Shown: piece by piece, positions 1 through 7,964 of the stretch
How the letters are laid out: each line of letters starts with the position of its first letter
Position numbering within the stretch: position 1 is the stretch's first letter
Assembly (NCBI GenBank): GCA_022510925.1
Contig: JAFLSO010000001.1
Coordinates: 1-64,000 of the forward strand
From: Treponema sp.
Lineage (GTDB): Bacteria > Spirochaetota > Spirochaetia > Treponematales > Treponemataceae
Direction: 5' to 3'
DNA length: 64,000 nt
Position numbers and translations under genes: made by a program
The notes under the pieces: model-generated
What the model was told of the DNA's origin: nothing
What the model saw: only the letters and a program-made list of their open reading frames with translations
The model's database searches: none

Positions 1-278
1 TTGAGGTTTTCCGCCGCTATCTGGCACGAGGGAACAAGGTAAGGCTTGACGGCATCGGAATCTTCAAGCTGTCTTTCCGCGGCAGCGGCGAGGAGAAGCC
101 GGAGGATGTCACCGCTGCGAACATCGACAGGTCGTCGGTTCGGCCCACGTTCCTTGCGGACGCCGCCCTCAGGCACAGTGTGAGCACGAGGGTTTCATTC
201 TCCAAGGTGAAGGGCACTGGGCGCGGGGCGAAGCGGGATAATCAGGATGATGCTGAGGAGGCTGGGCAGGAGGGGTGA
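1..278 (+). CDS. HU-like DNA-binding protein, 3' part
   Basis: Partial gene, open from the left edge and ending at TGA 276-278 (reading frame begins at base 3). The visible 91 residues contain the 'GIGIFKLSFRG' strand, 'EDVTAANI' and 'VRPTFLADAALR', which match the C-terminal half of the HU/IHF-like family common in Bacteroidetes and spirochetes rather than canonical 90-residue HU. A charged, disordered tail (KRDNQDDAEEAGQEG) follows. Such proteins are thought to bind DNA as architectural factors; the exact role is unknown. The N-terminal half lies outside the window, so length and start cannot be judged. Confidence 0.75.
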   Translation, partial: EVFRRYLARGNKVRLDGIGIFKLSFRGSGEEKPEDVTAANIDRSSVRPTFLADAALRHSVSTRVSFSKVKGTGRGAKRDNQDDAEEAGQEG

Positions 279-292
279 TGATTTGGCAAGCG

Positions 293-321
293 TTGTGATT
301 ATCCCACTGATATGCTACAAT
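293..321 (+). promoter_or_regulatory. Promoter of the helicase gene
   Basis: TTGTGA at 293-298, 17-bp spacer, TACAAT at 316-321. The ATG of the helicase gene lies 8 nt after the -10 box and there is no Shine-Dalgarno, so the transcript would be leaderless or nearly so. Confidence 0.5.
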
Positions 322-329
322 AAACCGCC

Positions 330-3122
330 ATGCCGATTTTAAGCCGGATTTTCAGGAAAAATGCCTCCGCGGAGACACGCGGCCAAATCCCCGCGAACAC
401 GAACGCCCGGCTTCTTCTTGACCTTGCGGCATTCGCCTACTTTGAGAACCTGCGCTCGGACGGGTTGCTTTCGGACTTCTGCAAGAAGAACGGCATTCCA
501 GAAGAAAAAGTCACCGCAATCCTCGGGCAGTACACCGGCATCAAAAATCTTGTGGCGGAGCACAACGAGCGGTTCATCAGCGGAAAACTTCTGTCCGAGA
601 AATCATACCTTGACACGATTCTCAGCGGCATTGACCCTGCCATCATGCTTGACGACGACCAGCGCAAAGTGGTCCTCACGGACGAGGACTACTGCCTTGT
701 GATTGCGGGAGCGGGTGCGGGCAAGACCACGACCGTTGCCGCGAAGGTGAAGTACCTCGTTGAGCACCAGGGAATCAGGGCGGATGAAATCCTTGTCGTA
801 TCGTTCACGAACAAGGCCGTGGGCGAACTGAAGGAGAAAATCCAGAAGCAGCTGGGCATAGACTGCCCGATTACGACATTCCATGCGACTGGAAACGCCA
901 TTCTGCGCAAGGACGGCGACGAGCGGCCGAACATCGCGCGTGAGGGGACGCTGTATTTTGTGCTTGAGGATTATTTCCGCGACTCGGTCTTGCAGAATCA
1001 GAAGATGCTCGATGACCTGATTCAGTTTTTCGCCACGTACTTTGACGCGCCAATCAAGGCGCAGAGCAAGGACGAGTTGTTCGCCCGTCTTTCCGCCGCC
1101 AACCTCTCCACGCTGAGAAGCGAGACCGGCGACTACAGCCGAGATGTTGAAATCAGGCAGGACAGGAGGAAAGAGCGCACGACGATTCAGAACGAGATTC
1201 TGCGCTCGCATGAGGAGGTGCAGATTGCGAACTTCCTCTATATCAACGGCATCGACTACGAGTACGAGCCGCGCTACAAGTTCAGCATAGACGGCGCGAA
1301 AAAGCCCTACACGCCGGACTTCATCATCAGGCAGGACGGGCGTGAGGCGTACATCGAGCATTTCGGCATAACGCAGTCGGGACGCAGCAGCCGCTATTCC
1401 GAGGAGGAGCTTGAGAAATACCGGAAGGCGGTGAAGGACAAAGTCGCTCTCCACAAAAAGCACGGCACGACGCTCCTCTACACGTTCTCCGAATTCGATG
1501 ACGGCGTTCCCATGCTCGACCATCTGAAAAGCCAGCTTGAATGGGCGGGATTCGTCCTGCGTCCGCGCGACAGCCGGGAGGTCATGCGGAAAATCTCCGG
1601 GCAGGACTCAAGCCGCTATGTCAGGAAGCTCATCAGCCTTGTGGAGCGGTTCATCTCGAACTTCAAGACGAGCGGGCATTCCGCCGGGCAGTTTGACGAG
1701 TGGGCGGCAAAGACAGAGAACGTGCGCACAAAACTTTTCCTCGGCATCTGCAAGGAATGCTACCTTGAGTACGAGCGGCACTTGCAGAAGCACAGCTCGG
1801 TGGATTTCTCCGACATGATTAACAAGTCCGCCCTGCTTTTGAAGGAGTCAGAGGCGGTGCGCGCTCAGATTGGCTTCAAGTACATCATCGTGGACGAGTA
1901 CCAGGACATCTCGCGCCAGCGGTTCGACCTTGTGGGCGCGCTGCACGAAGTCACCTCGGCGAAGATAATCGCGGTGGGCGACGACTGGCAGTCAATCTAT
2001 GCGTTCAGCGGCTCGGACATCACGCTGTTCACCCGCTTCGAGGAAATCATGGGCTACGCCGAGCTTCTGAAAATCACGAGCACGTACCGAAACTCGCAGG
2101 AAGTGATTGACATCGCCGGGAATTTCATCCAGAAGAACGCCGCGCAGATAAAGAAGACGCTCCGCTCTCCCAAGACGATAAAAGACCCGGTGATTATCTA
2201 CACGTATGACTCAAAGCCCATGAAGTCCGGCGGGAACGCGAGCTACAACCTTGCTCGGGCGGTGGAGACTGCGCTGGGGCAGATTGTGGAATTCTGCGAG
2301 GCGGAGGGCAAGGAGCCAAAGAATCAGAGGATTCTTCTGCTCGGCCGCTTTGGTTTTGACGGAAAAAACCTTGAGCGTTCGAGCCTGTTTGAGTGGCGGG
2401 ATTACGGAAGCAAGATAAAATGCCTGAAATATCCGTGGCTGAAAATCACGTTCATGACGGTGCACGCATCGAAGGGGCTTGGCTACGACAACGTAATCGT
2501 CATCAACGGAAAGAACGAGACCTACGGCTTCCCCTCCAAAATCGAGGACGATCCGGTGCTGAACTACGTGGTGAGGCGCGACGATTCGATTGAGGCCGCC
2601 GAGGAGCGCAGGCTGTTCTATGTGGCGATGACGCGCACCAAGAACCGCGTGTACTTCATCGCGCCCGAAGCCAACCCGTCCGAATTCCTTCTGGAGATAA
2701 AGCACGACTACAAGAACGTCTCGCTCAAAGGCGTGTGGAACGAGGGGCTTTCCGGCGACACGGCGCTCAAAAAATCCTGCCCGATGTGCGGCTATCCCTT
2801 GCAGCGCAAGGTCAAGGGCGCGTATGGTCTTTCCTTGTGGATTTGCATGAACGACCCCGAGGTGTGCGACTTTATGACCAACCGCGTGGAGGCGGGCAAG
2901 CTCGCCGTGCAGAGGTGCGACAAGTGCGACGGCTATCTGATTGCGAAGCCGAACCGGGATAAAACGGATTACTTTCTGGGATGCACAAACTACACATCAG
3001 ATGGGAAGGGTTGTGAGAATAAAATCTGGAAAAATGATTATTACCGCATGAACGGACTTTCGCCCGAACCCGCGCCGAGGCATGAAATCCCCAAAGGGTT
3101 TGAGATGAGCGCAGAGAAGTGA
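330..3122 (+). CDS. UvrD/HelD-type superfamily 1 helicase with nuclease-like insert and C-terminal zinc fingers
   Basis: 930-residue SF1 DNA helicase. Seen directly: Q-motif-like DDDQRKVV near residue 108, Walker A AGAGAGKTTT near 126, Walker B DEYQDIS near 521, the GDDWQSIY motif, and the late motif TVHASKGLGYDNVIVI. Between motifs Ia and II sits an insert of about 60 residues (roughly 290-350) with YEYEPRYKF...TPDFII...YIEHFGI, the pattern of a PD-(D/E)XK-like nuclease fold. The C-terminus (from about 816) has two C4 clusters, CPMC...C...C and CDKC...C...C, like topoisomerase-type zinc ribbons. This architecture matches helicase IV (HelD) relatives; the family role is recombination or repair. 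No partner genes are adjacent. Start chosen at ATG 330 because a promoter ends 8 nt upstream. Confidence 0.85.
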   Translation: MPILSRIFRKNASAETRGQIPANTNARLLLDLAAFAYFENLRSDGLLSDFCKKNGIPEEKVTAILGQYTGIKNLVAEHNERFISGKLLSEKSYLDTILSGIDPAIMLDDDQRKVVLTDEDYCLVIAGAGAGKTTTVAAKVKYLVEHQGIRADEILVVSFTNKAVGELKEKIQKQLGIDCPITTFHATGNAILRKDGDERPNIAREGTLYFVLEDYFRDSVLQNQKMLDDLIQFFATYFDAPIKAQSKDELFARLSAANLSTLRSETGDYSRDVEIRQDRRKERTTIQNEILRSHEEVQIANFLYINGIDYEYEPRYKFSIDGAKKPYTPDFIIRQDGREAYIEHFGITQSGRSSRYSEEELEKYRKAVKDKVALHKKHGTTLLYTFSEFDDGVPMLDHLKSQLEWAGFVLRPRDSREVMRKISGQDSSRYVRKLISLVERFISNFKTSGHSAGQFDEWAAKTENVRTKLFLGICKECYLEYERHLQKHSSVDFSDMINKSALLLKESEAVRAQIGFKYIIVDEYQDISRQRFDLVGALHEVTSAKIIAVGDDWQSIYAFSGSDITLFTRFEEIMGYAELLKITSTYRNSQEVIDIAGNFIQKNAAQIKKTLRSPKTIKDPVIIYTYDSKPMKSGGNASYNLARAVETALGQIVEFCEAEGKEPKNQRILLLGRFGFDGKNLERSSLFEWRDYGSKIKCLKYPWLKITFMTVHASKGLGYDNVIVINGKNETYGFPSKIEDDPVLNYVVRRDDSIEAAEERRLFYVAMTRTKNRVYFIAPEANPSEFLLEIKHDYKNVSLKGVWNEGLSGDTALKKSCPMCGYPLQRKVKGAYGLSLWICMNDPEVCDFMTNRVEAGKLAVQRCDKCDGYLIAKPNRDKTDYFLGCTNYTSDGKGCENKIWKNDYYRMNGLSPEPAPRHEIPKGFEMSAEK

Positions 3123-3172
3123 TCTCACACCACGCACAGTCCGCACGTATACGGCATGGGGCCGTCATTCCC

Positions 3173-5038
3173 TCACCCGTAGATGGACTCCCCGTTCTCT
3201 TTCATGCTTTCGTCATACATTGCGAAACTGTTCTTTCCCTGCTTCTTTACATGGTACAGGGCGGCGTCCGCACGCTCGAAAAGGTCTTTGTATGTCTTTG
3301 CCTGCGCGGGGAAGAGGGAGATTCCTATGCTCGCCATCACGCTCACTGTAACGTCTCCGCTGCAATACGTCTCATGCAGGATGCTGTTCAGGACGCGCGC
3401 TTTCTCCGCTATTATCTCCTGAATCTTATTCTCGGGGAGCGTGGATGGCAGCGTCAGGAACACGCAGAACTCATCGCCTCCGATTCGGGCAATAAAGTCA
3501 CGCTCGGAGAAAACCAGGTTCAGTTTGTTGGCCGCATCGCAGATTGCCCGGTCCCCAGCGCTGTGTCCTATCTTGTCGTTCACCTGCTTGAAGTTGTCCA
3601 GGTCCAGGATGTAGAACGCGCCCACAGAGCCGTCAGCCGCGGCGGTCCATTCCGTTATGCGCTTCTCCAGCGAGACTTTGTTCAGCAGCCCGGAAAGCAG
3701 ATCCGTCTCCGCCATCTCTTTGAATTCCTGCTCGCGGACCACCTGCGCGTTCACGTTCACCAGGTTCCCTATCATCTTGACCGGCGCGCCGCTTTCCTTG
3801 TCTTTTATGAGCGTGCCTGAGAACTGATACCACACGTACTCCCCGCCTATAAGCAGCCGGAGCTCCGAGCGGTATGACGTCTCACCCGACGCCACGAAAT
3901 CACGCAGATGGGAAAGCAGATTGCGGTCTGACTCGTGGATAAGTTTCTCCACGATGTTGAAATTCTCCAATGAAAGCTGCCGCATTTTTCCGCCGAACAG
4001 GAACGACGTGTCACCCGAGAATTCAATGACCCTGCTGGCAAAGTCGTACTCGTACACGAGCGTCTTGAGCGACTTGGTTGTCGTAACGTAGCGCATGTTC
4101 TCCTTGGCCACTTTCTCGCTCTGATTGATTATCTTATAGAACAGATAGCCGGTGAACACGAACAGGGCCAGAAGCACGAGTATAAGTATGACCGTGCTCC
4201 AGATGATTTTCCGCTGCTGTGCGTTGATGAAATCCGCCGTCATAATGGAGACGACTGACCAGTTGTTAAGGCCCACCGGCGCGTATACCATGATGCGCTC
4301 CTGGTTTCCCAGCTGGTAGCGCATTGACGCGGTTTTACCGGCACGTATGTCGTCGCGGATTTTGTCAATCGCCGGGATGTCCAGGACTTTGTTCTCCACG
4401 AAAAAATCAACCCAGTTGTCGGAATACCACAGCCGGTTCTCGCTCTGGCTCGCTCCCAGAATGCGCCCGCGGTCGTTTATAAGATATGCGTAGCCGTTTC
4501 CGCTGAAAGTGCTGACAGAAAAAATGTTCTCAAGGACGGAGTAGGCGAATGTTCCTGTGACCACGCCGACCACCCTGCTGTTCTGAAAAATCGGCACAGC
4601 GAGCACAAGAATTCTCTCACCCTCCTCATCCATAGAAATGTAAGAGTCCGCGCCCGCCTCTCCCTGCATCGCGCTCTTGAAATAGTCGGTCTCAGAAATA
4701 TTTCCTATGTCTTCTCCGGCTATGTTCATAACCTCGCCGCTTCGGTCCGCCACGTATATGCGCTTGAAGTCTCCCATGCGCCTGAGCGACATTATGGTTT
4801 TTCTCACGGCTTCCTGGTCGTCCATGTCAACGTTCTCAAAGGAACGGGCTTTGTTCTCCAGGATAAAGAGCTGGTCGTTAAGCTTGATTTTAAATGTCTC
4901 CGCATAAAGGGATGCGGTCTCCTCCAGGAAGCTTATAGAATTCGCGTACACCAGCGCTGTTATTCGATTCTGAAATATAAAGAACGAGACAATCACGCTC
5001 GCGAGCAGTATAATCAGAATGAAAAAACGACGTTTCAT
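3173..5038 (-). CDS. Membrane diguanylate cyclase with extracytoplasmic sensor domain (dCache-PAS-GGDEF)
   Basis: About 621 residues. An N-terminal membrane segment (MKRRFFILIILLASVIVSFF) and a second one near residue 290 flank a ~250-residue Cache-like ligand-binding domain; then a PAS-like region and a GGDEF domain with intact RIGGDEFCVFL. Expected activity is synthesis of c-di-GMP from two GTP in response to an external ligand. The inhibitory I-site RxxD is not complete: the position is SERD, so the arginine is replaced by serine and product inhibition may be weak. Start placed at ATG 5036-5038 because a good promoter (5061-5089) lies between it and any upstream start; GAAAGG lies about 12 nt upstream. 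Convergent with the helicase gene. Confidence 0.88.
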   Translation of the reverse strand: MKRRFFILIILLASVIVSFFIFQNRITALVYANSISFLEETASLYAETFKIKLNDQLFILENKARSFENVDMDDQEAVRKTIMSLRRMGDFKRIYVADRSGEVMNIAGEDIGNISETDYFKSAMQGEAGADSYISMDEEGERILVLAVPIFQNSRVVGVVTGTFAYSVLENIFSVSTFSGNGYAYLINDRGRILGASQSENRLWYSDNWVDFFVENKVLDIPAIDKIRDDIRAGKTASMRYQLGNQERIMVYAPVGLNNWSVVSIMTADFINAQQRKIIWSTVILILVLLALFVFTGYLFYKIINQSEKVAKENMRYVTTTKSLKTLVYEYDFASRVIEFSGDTSFLFGGKMRQLSLENFNIVEKLIHESDRNLLSHLRDFVASGETSYRSELRLLIGGEYVWYQFSGTLIKDKESGAPVKMIGNLVNVNAQVVREQEFKEMAETDLLSGLLNKVSLEKRITEWTAAADGSVGAFYILDLDNFKQVNDKIGHSAGDRAICDAANKLNLVFSERDFIARIGGDEFCVFLTLPSTLPENKIQEIIAEKARVLNSILHETYCSGDVTVSVMASIGISLFPAQAKTYKDLFERADAALYHVKKQGKNSFAMYDESMKENGESIYG

Positions 5039-5060
5039 TTCCCAAACAAACCTTTCAATA

Positions 5061-5089
5061 AGTATACCCGATTCCAGGCCTTTAGGCAA
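5061..5089 (-). promoter_or_regulatory. Promoter of the diguanylate cyclase gene
   Basis: Minus strand: TTGCCT (5084-5089), 17-bp spacer, TATACT (5061-5066). Predicted transcription start is near 5055, about 17 nt before the chosen ATG. Confidence 0.65.
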
Positions 5090-5169
5090 ACGCAAAATTT
5101 ATTCTTTCCGTGAGTATGGTAAAATCCGGCACAAAGAATTATAATACGCGCATGAGAGTTCTGATTTAA

Positions 5170-5352
5170 ACGGCTCGCCGCCGCGACGCATTTTCGCTTG
5201 AGAACAAGCCGATTGTGTTGGCTGTAAATAAAAACTCGGATATAAAACTTCACGATTCAAATGTTGAGATTGAGGTTCAGGACATACGTTCAATTCATGA
5301 CAGGACTCTTATCGCAAAGAACGGAACGGATTTGATTCAGCAATGGACTTAG
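5170..5352 (+). pseudogene. Decayed coding remnant, family unknown
   Basis: Open frame from 5170 to TAG 5350-5352 with no plausible start. The translation has a protein-like composition (PIVLAVNKNSDIKLHD, then VEIEVQDIRSIHDRTLIAKN) but I do not recognise the family. It is followed at once by other short open fragments in different frames, so I read it as part of a degraded gene. It may simply be chance. Confidence 0.3.
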
Positions 5353-5501
5353 CGCGGGCCTTGCAGATATGTGGACGACAAAAAATATCCGACTGGAGCA
5401 ATGTCTCAAGGGTATACTTCCCTATTGATGAGCTCCAGTCGGACAAGAGCACTATACTCCTGAAGCCAGAGCTTGTCAAGCGGACGGGAACACTGCCGTA
5501 G
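5343..5501 (+). pseudogene. Second short coding remnant (52 codons)
   Basis: ATG 5343 to TAG 5499-5501 encodes 52 residues with SDWSNVSRVYFPIDELQS and KSTILLKPELVK. No Shine-Dalgarno or promoter and no recognised family. It overlaps the end of the upstream remnant and runs in another frame into the flavodoxin-like fragment downstream. A genuine small protein is possible but less likely than a relic. Confidence 0.25.
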
Positions 5502-5650
5502 CGCTTAGAGAGATGGAGGAAATATTTTCCGCGGAGGGGATTGAGACGGAGAATATCCGGGGCTGCGTGGCGTGCCTTTCGTGCCAGAAGAGCGGTGAAT
5601 ATCCGCGCATTTTATCCGCCGGGACATTTAGCCTGGAAGCGGTGCCTTAG
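5486..5650 (+). pseudogene. Fragment of a flavodoxin-like NADPH-dependent FMN reductase
   Basis: The frame from 5486 to TAG 5648-5650 reads GNTAVALREMEEIFSAEGIE followed by TENIRGCVACLSCQKSGEY. This matches the stretch after the FMN-binding loop of 'flavodoxin family protein' NAD(P)H reductases, which normally read GNTxxALxEMExxFxxEGIE and, some residues later, IRGCIACGSC..GKC. Here the N-terminal beta strand is missing, several residues between ETE and IRGC are deleted, and the frame stops soon after the Cys motif. A full-length family member is about 180-210 residues; this is about 55. Clear relic. Confidence 0.6.
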
Positions 5651-5671
5651 TCTGCCAGTCGTTTTTTTCCA

Positions 5672-5705
5672 ATAAAAAAATCCGGTCACGTGCGCGACCG
5701 GATTT
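5672..5705 (-). terminator. Intrinsic terminator of the tRNA gene
   Basis: Minus strand: nine-pair stem AATCCGGTC / GACCGGATT with an 8-nt loop, followed by a run of seven T. It sits directly downstream of the tRNA. Confidence 0.85.
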
Positions 5706-5707
5706 AG

Positions 5708-5780
5708 TGGGCCATCTAAGATTTGAACTTAGGACCAAAGGATTATGAGTCCTCTGCTCTAACCGCTGAGCTAATGGCCC
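5708..5780 (-). tRNA. tRNA with CAU anticodon (tRNA-Ile2 or elongator tRNA-Met)
   Basis: Minus strand folds as a complete 73-nt cloverleaf: acceptor GGGCCAT/ATGGCCC, D-arm GCTC AGCGGTTA GAGC, anticodon arm AGGAC TCATAAT CCT.. with CAU in the loop, and T-arm ending in GTTCAAATC. Discriminator base is A; CCA is not encoded. The sequence alone does not separate elongator Met from the lysidine-modified Ile (AUA) tRNA. The ATTAGCTCAG start and CTCATAATC..TTGGTC arm resemble Ile2 tRNAs such as E. coli ileX, so Ile2 is somewhat favoured. It is the only RNA gene I find in the window. Confidence 0.9.
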
Positions 5781-5898
5781 GTATAGGCTGATGTGTATGC
5801 TATCAGAAAACCTATGTTTTAGTCAATACTTACGGGGAACATCGCATTGGTCAGCGGAGACTGTCTGACAGGTTCCGCCGTCCTTATGCAATGGCCGT

Positions 5899-7656
5899 TC
5901 AGTATGCGCTGTTATGCACTCCGCAAATGGCCCGCCCGGAAGGTTCGTCCATGCTTTTCCATGCGGCGTCCCATTCCAGTGCCTTAGCTGTGGAGCATGC
6001 GACTCCGGCCTCGTGCGGGGCGGTAAGGGCCGCGCCCTCGCTCGGGAAGAATCCTGAGTAAATCTCGCGGTAATAGTATTCCTCTTTTGTGACGGGTGTG
6101 TTCACGGGAAAACGCCTGGCCCTCTGCGCGAATTCCGCATCGCTCACTTTGCTTGCCGTCATCTCCTTGAGCGTGTCTATCCAGCTGTAGCCCACTCCGT
6201 CCGAGAACTGCTCTTTCTGCCGCCAGCATATCTCCTGGGGAAGAATGTCCTCGAACGCTTTCCGCAGAATCCATTTCTCTATGCGCTGCTTTCCGTCAGG
6301 CAGGGGTATGCACATTTTATCCTGCGGATTCAGATTCATGGCGATGTCTATGAAGTCTTTGTCCAGGAACGGAACGCGTCCCTCCACGCCCCACGCGGAA
6401 AGGCTTTTGTTGGCGCGCAGGCAGTCGTACAGGTGCAGCTTGCTCATCTTTCTCACCAGCTCCTCGTGGAATTCCTTTTCGTCCGGCGCCTTATGGAAAT
6501 ACAGGTATCCGCCGAAAAGCTCGTCGCTTCCCTCGCCGGAAAGAACCATCTTTATGCCCATGCTTTTTATTACGCGCGCCAGAAGATACATGGGAGTGCT
6601 CGCGCGCACAGTGGTTATGTCGTAGCTCTCTATGTGGTAGATTACGTCGGGCAGTGCGTCAAGCGCCTCCTGGATTGTAAAGTGAACCTCGTGATGAACC
6701 GTGCCTATGAAGTCCGCGGCTTTTTTTGCCGCCACCAGATCAGGCGAGCCCTCCAGTCCCACCGCAAAGCTGTGCAGCTGAGGCCACCACGCGTCTTTAA
6801 GGCTTCCCGTCTCTATGCGCTTCTTGGCGAACTTCTGTGTGACCGCCGCGATTATGGAGCTGTCAAGCCCTCCGCTAAGAAGCACGCCGTAAGGCACGTC
6901 GCTCATAAGCTGGCTTTTCACCGCATCCTCAAGTCCCGTCCTGAGCCTCTCTATGACCTGCGGATTCTCAATGCTGCCGTCCGAACCGCACGCGCGCACG
7001 GATGATTTTACGCTCTCAAAATTCTCCCAGCTACGGTTATACCAGCGCACAGGCTTGGCATCGCCCGGACCCGCCAGATAATGTCCGTTAGGAAATTCCT
7101 CTATGGCGGTGCAGTGCCCCTCCAAGGATTTCAGCTCGCTCGCCACATAGTAGCGGCCATCCTTGTCCCATCCTTGATAAAGCGGAATCACACCAATCTG
7201 GTCGCGGGCAATCAGATAAACGTCCTCCTCCGAATCATAAAGCGCGAACGCGAAAATCCCGGAAAGCTCCTCTATCATCGCGGTGAAATTCTTTGAGCCG
7301 CGGTATTTTTTGTAAAGCGGAAGTATTACCTCGCAGTCGCTCTGCGTCTTGAACGCGTAGGAGCCGGCAAAATATTTCCGCAGATGCTGATGATTGTATA
7401 TCTCGCCGTTTACCGCAAGGATTATTTTCCCGCAGTCGCTGACCAGAGGCTGCTTTCCCGAAAGCGGGTCCACTATGGCAAGGCGCTCATGGCTTAAGAT
7501 GGCGTTGTCGCCGGCGTACACTCCGCTCCAGTCCGGCCCGCGGTGACGGATTTTACGGCTCATGTCTATGACCTGTTTCCTAAGCTCATCGCGAAGACCG
7601 TCATCTATGGGCCTTGCTCCGCTCTTTAAATCAAACGCGCCTACGAATCCGCACAC
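5899..7656 (-). CDS. asnB: Asparagine synthetase B (glutamine-hydrolysing)
   Basis: 585 residues. Makes asparagine from aspartate, ATP and glutamine. The start is GTG 7654-7656: it puts the catalytic N-terminal cysteine at position 2 (M-CGFVGAFDL), as required for class II glutamine amidotransferases, and GGAGG lies 6 nt upstream. The amidotransferase domain includes RHRGPDWSG and the NGEIYN motif; the synthetase domain has the PP-loop SGGLDSS and the SGEGSDELFGGY motif. Length is normal. The gene is third on a minus-strand nitrogen block after glnA and the ANTAR regulator but has its own promoter and a terminator-like hairpin in its leader. Expression is probably conditional on antitermination. 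Confidence 0.95.
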   Translation of the reverse strand: MCGFVGAFDLKSGARPIDDGLRDELRKQVIDMSRKIRHRGPDWSGVYAGDNAILSHERLAIVDPLSGKQPLVSDCGKIILAVNGEIYNHQHLRKYFAGSYAFKTQSDCEVILPLYKKYRGSKNFTAMIEELSGIFAFALYDSEEDVYLIARDQIGVIPLYQGWDKDGRYYVASELKSLEGHCTAIEEFPNGHYLAGPGDAKPVRWYNRSWENFESVKSSVRACGSDGSIENPQVIERLRTGLEDAVKSQLMSDVPYGVLLSGGLDSSIIAAVTQKFAKKRIETGSLKDAWWPQLHSFAVGLEGSPDLVAAKKAADFIGTVHHEVHFTIQEALDALPDVIYHIESYDITTVRASTPMYLLARVIKSMGIKMVLSGEGSDELFGGYLYFHKAPDEKEFHEELVRKMSKLHLYDCLRANKSLSAWGVEGRVPFLDKDFIDIAMNLNPQDKMCIPLPDGKQRIEKWILRKAFEDILPQEICWRQKEQFSDGVGYSWIDTLKEMTASKVSDAEFAQRARRFPVNTPVTKEEYYYREIYSGFFPSEGAALTAPHEAGVACSTAKALEWDAAWKSMDEPSGRAICGVHNSAY

Positions 7657-7667
7657 AGTATACCTCC

Positions 7668-7735
7668 AAAAAAAACGTCTGCTCCGCGCAAATGCTCTGG
7701 ACAAAGCACTTACGCGGAACAGACGCCTATGTCTG
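7668..7735 (-). promoter_or_regulatory. asnB leader: hairpin with AnnGnn hexaloop overlapping an intrinsic terminator
   Basis: Minus strand. First hairpin (7720-7735): CAGAC, loop ATAGGC, GTCTG. The loop is six bases with A at position 1 and G at position 4, the signature reported for RNA hairpins bound by ANTAR proteins. Second hairpin (7676-7725): CGTCTGTTCCGCG pairs with CGCGGAGCAGACG (13 positions, one G-U), followed by eight T (7668-7675), then the asnB Shine-Dalgarno. GTCTG is shared, so the two hairpins exclude each other: a classical attenuator. The known ANTAR target has a second, upstream AnnGnn hairpin, which I could not find; with the promoter at 7742-7770 there is no room for one. 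Confidence 0.7.
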
Positions 7736-7741
7736 GGTTTT

Positions 7742-7770
7742 AGGATAATGCTTTAGCATTGCTGTGTCAA
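7742..7770 (-). promoter_or_regulatory. asnB promoter with inverted repeat in the spacer
   Basis: Minus strand: perfect TTGACA (7765-7770), 17-bp spacer, TATCCT (7742-7747). Predicted start near 7735, exactly at the 5' arm of the first leader hairpin. The inverted repeat AATGCT-2-AGCATT (7747-7760) fills the spacer and could be an operator. Confidence 0.65.
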
Positions 7771-7825
7771 GGTCTTTTGTTGTTTTGTCTGCCGCTTTTT
7801 TGGGTCGCCGGTTATTCTCACACGG

Positions 7826-7964
7826 AACAGGCAGTCCGCCGTAATTCCGGCGTTCCAGGACTCGCTTGCGCTCGGTGCCTTGTACTCGCCTTGCGGCGCT
7901 CCTTCCATGCCGGGCGCTCATCTTCCGGGATGTGCTGCCGGATATTTAGTTTTATATAAAATTA
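7826..7964 (-). repeat. GC-rich dispersed intergenic element bounded by TTTTATATAAAACTA
   Basis: Stretch of about 140 bp between the ANTAR gene and the asnB promoter. On the minus strand it begins with the palindrome TTTTATATAAAA followed by CTA, then runs into GC-rich sequence with GCATGGAAGGAGCG and CACCGAGCGCAAGCGAG and an inverted repeat CGCCG-6-CGGCG. The same 15-nt border and the same order (palindrome, GC-rich GGAG.GCG blocks) recur after the lytic transglycosylase gene near 24.3 kb. No open frame of note lies in it. Confidence 0.45.

Noticed and set aside
3119..3820. 233-codon open frame on the plus strand
   Set aside because: It lies opposite the GGDEF domain of the diguanylate cyclase and has no recognisable features or ribosome site.
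5035..5293. Short minus-strand open frames upstream of the diguanylate cyclase
   Set aside because: They span or precede its promoter and resemble no protein; the plus-strand remnants explain the coding-like composition.
7657..7770. T-box leader for asnB
   Set aside because: No specifier loop or AGGGTGGNACCGCG box is present; the leader is too short.
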